From a virus: 64,000 nt of DNA. Each line of letters begins with the position of its first letter. Positions within the stretch are counted from its first letter, which is position 1. The translations under genes and the position numbers were made by a program. The notes beneath the pieces are model-generated. The model was not told the DNA's origin, ran no database searches, and was given only the letters and a program-made list of their open reading frames with translations. The stretch covers positions 1-64,000 of the IMG/VR virus record IMGVR_UViG_3300009415_000002, one strand, 5' to 3'. Positions 60,266-64,000 of this stretch are shown here, piece by piece.

Positions 60266-62413
60266 ATGGCTAACATTTCTCAAGTACAACTCATAGCAAA
60301 TACACTGGCTCCAGCCGGCACTTTTACAACCGTTGATGTTGAACCAGACTTTGCTAAGTTAGTACGCTCAGCAAGTGTTTTGCTTAAAGACAATGGAGCT
60401 TTATCTTATGAAGATATAAGAAGAGCAACTCCTGGTGAAATTCACACAATCTTTCTACGTATCGCTACAGGTCGTAATGCTAATAATGATTTTCTTTATA
60501 CAGCAGACGATATTGTAGAAATGATGCAGCCTACAGGTGGTACTGGGGCTACTAAAGAAAGATACAATATGTACGGACAAGCTTTAACATGGGCAGCTGC
60601 TAAACTAGTAGCTTCCCATCTTTTAGCAACTATACCTCTTCAATCTAATCTTAAGTTTTACGACGTTGCTAAAGACTTAAAAGAGACAGCTATTGAAGAT
60701 GTTGAAAGAATTATAAAACTCCTTGATAACGATGTAGCTCAACCTACAGACATTTCTACAGACGAACAAGGACAGATAAGTTTATATATAGCACATGATT
60801 TAAACTTAGCGACTATACCTGAGTCATCATTTAATATACCAGATACTAGCTCTAGTTCTGTGCCTTTATCACAGCAGAACGGCCCTACATACGATGCACC
60901 AGTAGAATTAAAAGATAGCGTATTCACCCATAGAGGAGTAGAAATACCTACTGGACAAGTAGGCTTTTGTTATTTCTATATGACAGGCCAAGCTATTGAT
61001 GCAGATAAAGATGCAATACTAGCTGCCAACGAAGTCAATAACAGTTCCTCAGTATCCTATAAAATAGAAGATGTATTTAGAGTTCCTGATAATGCTGATA
61101 TAGATACCATTATTACATTAGTATCAGATGCTATAAATATAAAAACATTAGAAGTAATCCCTAACACTGCAATAGGAAACATTCTAGTAGGTCCTGAAAG
61201 AGGACAGACTATTGCAAGACCTCAATTTGCTGTTAAAGGAGAGTTATATCCTGAAACAACAAGTTTAAAAACAAGGCCTGCCACTTTTGATTTAGTATAT
61301 AGAGTTAACAGACTTAACTTTGAAGTTAGAAGATCGTCAAGTAAAGTGACCGCTGAGCTTCTAACTATTATGTTTTATACTGTAGATGAAGCTAGTTGGA
61401 ATACTTATCAGTTTGATAATAATGTTAGCAACTTAAGAAACTCTGGAAGTTTTGGAATAAAAGGTTTGATCTTTGGTCAGACTCAAAACTATAGTTCTCT
61501 TAGCACAACATCTCCTTTTTCAGTCTTACTTAAAGTAGATAAAGGAAGCGTAATACCAGTATCTATACAATCTGATCAACTAGGTAATGGAGATGATCCT
61601 GATCTTAGTGCAGATGGAAATCTTTTACCTATAGATTCTTTTTACTTCCATGCTCCTAATAGTCATGCAGGCTTTTCTAAGAACTTAGTTTTGAGAGTAT
61701 CTTCAACAGCTTATGGTGCTAAATCACCTGATCTAATAGAAGTAGATTTAGTTAATCCTCCAATATTACCTAGACCCATTATTCCTGGAGAAGTAAGAGA
61801 AAATGAATGGACACCTCCTAATTGTATAGGAGAAGAAGTAGCTAAGAGAGTAACAGAAGCTATCTATAAATATACTAGAGTTACTAATACAAATGAAGAT
61901 GATAGCGACAACACTAATATTCTAGCTGTTCATTTAGGAGAGTATAGTCTTAAGACTCGTAGAATTAATGAATCTGAAGAAGAAGTCTATGAAATTAATC
62001 TTCGTAATTTGCGAACAGATAATGCAGATACTAATGAAGTAGAATACAAAATGGACTTTGATGCAGGTCGAGTTCAGATAGTAGGATTTAAATATAAGAG
62101 TCGTGAATTTAAAATTGTAGTAGATATTATACAGATACCTTCTGAGCTATACGTTGCTACAGGTAACTATAAAAACAGAAGAACTATCTGGGTAAAAGGT
62201 AAACCTAGGTCTATTACAATAGAAACAAAAGTACTTAATCCAGCGAGTGAAACAGTGGCAGAAACTATATCTCAACAACTAAATTCAGTAAAGGCTAGTG
62301 TAGGAAAAGCTAGTGCTTCTAATTCACCTTTACTGCAGTCAGTATATGACAAACGTAAATTATTAAGAGAATCACTAAGAGGATTTCCTAACAGATGGCA
62401 CGACAAGTATTAG
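60266..62413 (+). CDS. large structural protein, probable neck/connector
   Basis: 715 residues (MANISQVQLIANTLAPA). The first 190 residues are helical, including ALTWAAAKLVASHLL; the rest is beta-rich. Gly-poor, with no fibre repeats. It lies between head genes and the tail-completion/sheath genes, with AGGATAGATA before the ATG, so a head-tail connector or neck role is likely. No family recognised. Confidence 0.6.
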   Translation: MANISQVQLIANTLAPAGTFTTVDVEPDFAKLVRSASVLLKDNGALSYEDIRRATPGEIHTIFLRIATGRNANNDFLYTADDIVEMMQPTGGTGATKERYNMYGQALTWAAAKLVASHLLATIPLQSNLKFYDVAKDLKETAIEDVERIIKLLDNDVAQPTDISTDEQGQISLYIAHDLNLATIPESSFNIPDTSSSSVPLSQQNGPTYDAPVELKDSVFTHRGVEIPTGQVGFCYFYMTGQAIDADKDAILAANEVNNSSSVSYKIEDVFRVPDNADIDTIITLVSDAINIKTLEVIPNTAIGNILVGPERGQTIARPQFAVKGELYPETTSLKTRPATFDLVYRVNRLNFEVRRSSSKVTAELLTIMFYTVDEASWNTYQFDNNVSNLRNSGSFGIKGLIFGQTQNYSSLSTTSPFSVLLKVDKGSVIPVSIQSDQLGNGDDPDLSADGNLLPIDSFYFHAPNSHAGFSKNLVLRVSSTAYGAKSPDLIEVDLVNPPILPRPIIPGEVRENEWTPPNCIGEEVAKRVTEAIYKYTRVTNTNEDDSDNTNILAVHLGEYSLKTRRINESEEEVYEINLRNLRTDNADTNEVEYKMDFDAGRVQIVGFKYKSREFKIVVDIIQIPSELYVATGNYKNRRTIWVKGKPRSITIETKVLNPASETVAETISQQLNSVKASVGKASASNSPLLQSVYDKRKLLRESLRGFPNRWHDKY

Positions 62414-63126
62414 CACCCCCTGCACCTGGGTTAACCAATTTAGTAAGATGCTTATTTATCTATCTATCAAATCATCCTTTATTTATTAATCCTATTGTTA
62501 GACATCCATTAACAAAAGATTTAATAGGGATAAGCAGATATAGGCTGCATGATGGACAAGAAGTAAGAAACGGATTAACTTGTAGTATTTTTGCATATGC
62601 AGGATCACAAGGAGGTATCCCCACCCCTTCCAGTAGAAATGTATCGTCTATGTTTGAACCTTATAGTTTAGGTTCTGAAGGAACTGATATGGCACAATTC
62701 CATATCGTTATAAAGTTCTCTTTTAATGAAGTTTCTTTAAATAGAAAACTTAATGATGAGAATGTAGTAGAGGTACCAGCCTGGAGTTCATTTGGTGTTG
62801 GGCAAAGATTGCTCACATCCAACACAAAAAAGAATGTATCATTAGAAATAAATCCGGGTATAGATATTATCCAAGATTATCTAATGATAACTAAATATAT
62901 TTTAGATGATAGTATCCATAGAAAAGATTTTCCTCTAGAAGGAGTCAGCTCATTCGAGATGTTGTCACAAAATGTAAAATCGATAAGATGGGAAGAACAA
63001 GATGCAATCTACTTCCAAGAAGGTGTAGCTATGACAAGATTCAATGCTTACATCTCTAGAGGATGGAGAGATAGTTTAAATCCCCTATATCTTTCACAAT
63101 CAAATATTAACAATACTATTAATTAA
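62395..63126 (+). CDS. probable tail completion/terminator protein
   Basis: 243 residues (MARQVLAPPAPGLTNLV). It overlaps the previous gene by 19 bases and precedes the sheath by 9, the usual place of tail terminator or neck proteins in contractile phages. Alpha/beta with a conserved-looking end AMTRFNAYISRGWRDSL. Family inferred from order rather than motifs. Confidence 0.6.
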   Translation: MARQVLAPPAPGLTNLVRCLFIYLSNHPLFINPIVRHPLTKDLIGISRYRLHDGQEVRNGLTCSIFAYAGSQGGIPTPSSRNVSSMFEPYSLGSEGTDMAQFHIVIKFSFNEVSLNRKLNDENVVEVPAWSSFGVGQRLLTSNTKKNVSLEINPGIDIIQDYLMITKYILDDSIHRKDFPLEGVSSFEMLSQNVKSIRWEEQDAIYFQEGVAMTRFNAYISRGWRDSLNPLYLSQSNINNTIN

Positions 63127-63135
63127 TAAATAGAT

Positions 63136-64000
63136 ATGCTCATACCTCAAATTACTTTTAATGAAGCTAATGTAGGTGTTCAACCTATTCAACCTAATGT
63201 TCGTAACAGAATTGGCATCGTTGGTCAATTTAGTCGTGGACCTGCAAACGTTTTTGCATACGTAAATGGATTTAGCGAATTCGCTTCTATTTATGGATCT
63301 GACTCATCTACTGGTTCAGTTGGTTATCAAGCTGCATACGATCAAGGAGCGAGAAACTTTGGTCTTGTCCGTGTATTAGGACGTAGTCAGCCTGCCTTTG
63401 GTGAAATCATCGTAGGCGGTGTCTCAACTAAAGAGAACAATATTGACTTTAGAATTACAGGTGTTCAAGAACCTTTTTCAGAACTTCAGTCTACTTTTAA
63501 AATGGACATTGAGACCAATGGTACATTCACTGGTCAAAGCTCAGGACGTTATGTATTTGTAGTAACAGATGCTACTCCAAATGCTACCGTAGTTAAATAT
63601 AAATTTTACACAAACTCCGAAGCAACTAGCCGACTAGATGCTCTTGCTAAATTCACTAGTGCTGAACAAGCATTAGTAACTACTGCTGCTGGAGTTACTC
63701 CATCAGAAGGTGTTCTTACCTTTGATGCTAGTACAGTTACAGTACCTCACTCAGAACCTATTGAAAATGGGTTTAACGTAATCTTTGGAGATGTAGGAGA
63801 TACACTTTTCTTTTCATTAGACCAAAAGTTTACAGTTGATGTATTTTCTAAGAGCTATAACATTCCAGTTAACATTGGAGACGGTGCTGTTGAAATAGCT
63901 AACAGCTTTGTTAATGCAACTCAAGGAGCTGACCCACTAGGAACAGTTACTAACTCAGTTAACTATGTAACTACTGGTTCAAGTAACTACACAGCTAATG
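63136..64000 (+). CDS. contractile tail sheath protein, 5' part
   Basis: Open from ATG 63136 to the window edge (288 residues seen). The N-terminus NRIGIVGQFSRGPANVFAYV, FSEFASIYGS, YQAAYDQGARNFGLVRVLG is the classic sheath pattern (VGIVG-A-RGP, F---YG, A---FF-NGG--L-VVRVLG). This identifies the phage as a contractile-tailed one. The C-terminus lies outside. Confidence 0.85.
   Translation, partial: MLIPQITFNEANVGVQPIQPNVRNRIGIVGQFSRGPANVFAYVNGFSEFASIYGSDSSTGSVGYQAAYDQGARNFGLVRVLGRSQPAFGEIIVGGVSTKENNIDFRITGVQEPFSELQSTFKMDIETNGTFTGQSSGRYVFVVTDATPNATVVKYKFYTNSEATSRLDALAKFTSAEQALVTTAAGVTPSEGVLTFDASTVTVPHSEPIENGFNVIFGDVGDTLFFSLDQKFTVDVFSKSYNIPVNIGDGAVEIANSFVNATQGADPLGTVTNSVNYVTTGSSNYTAN

Overview
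This window is most likely part of the genome of a large, AT-rich, contractile-tailed (myovirus-type) double-stranded DNA phage. The evidence is a run of virion genes on the right: a Mu gp29/DUF935-type portal, a Mu gpI-type protease/scaffold, a major capsid protein, a contractile tail sheath (cut by the right edge), a PAAR tail tip and tail-fibre repeats. With them come a dense crowd of small leftward genes of unknown function, phage-type tRNAs and five homing-endonuclease-like genes. The host cannot be told from the sequence. No integrase, cell housekeeping operon or rRNA is visible.

Left arm (1-25.6 kb), all leftward: it starts with a chain of tiny overlapping paralogous genes (1-882), a polytopic membrane protein, small genes separated by four homing-endonuclease-like ORFs, two tRNAs (Glu-UUC, Pro-UGG) and tRNA-like remnants. 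A 0.59 kb gene-free stretch (11572-12163) is packed with short repeats, hairpins and tandem pseudoknot-like folds. It is followed by a 363-residue gene and a 1446-residue gene whose product resembles a single-chain RNA polymerase: a beta-like segment near residues 675-716 and a beta'-like segment ending in DSDGD at 1106-1110. From 18 to 25 kb, about 16 small genes are each preceded by an RNA structure. This is either a UUCG-capped hairpin (13 copies) or an H-type pseudoknot with an A-rich loop containing AAATAAG (5 copies, including those before the 363- and 1446-residue genes). A small kinase-like protein and two HDxxH proteins lie here.

Middle (25.6-35.4 kb), mixed strands: a rightward HTH/HNH-like/GIY-YIG fusion behind a sigma70-like promoter; a leftward CTP synthase (pyrG) with a coupled membrane gene; a rightward membrane-anchored sugar-binding-protein homologue; a leftward cluster of small membrane, GAF-like and lysine-rich proteins (perhaps lysis or virion accessory functions); and a rightward tail-tip cluster with TAATG, TTGA and ATGA couplings.

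Right arm (35.4-64 kb): one leftward gene of 14.1 kb encodes a 4708-residue protein carrying a phospholipase D-type HxK motif, an HEGQH zincin motif and a GGDWDGD motif. It is probably a virion giant protein delivered with the DNA. Rightward from 49.6 kb come a chaperone-like gene with an A AAA AAG programmed -1 frameshift, then portal, fibres, protease/scaffold, capsid, a decoration-like protein, neck/tail-completion candidates and the sheath. The parts that look least described are the single-chain polymerase, the repeated pseudoknot and hairpin leaders, the giant multi-motif protein, and a short peptide (A-x-E-S-A/V) shared by five otherwise unrelated phage proteins, including the polymerase-like one.
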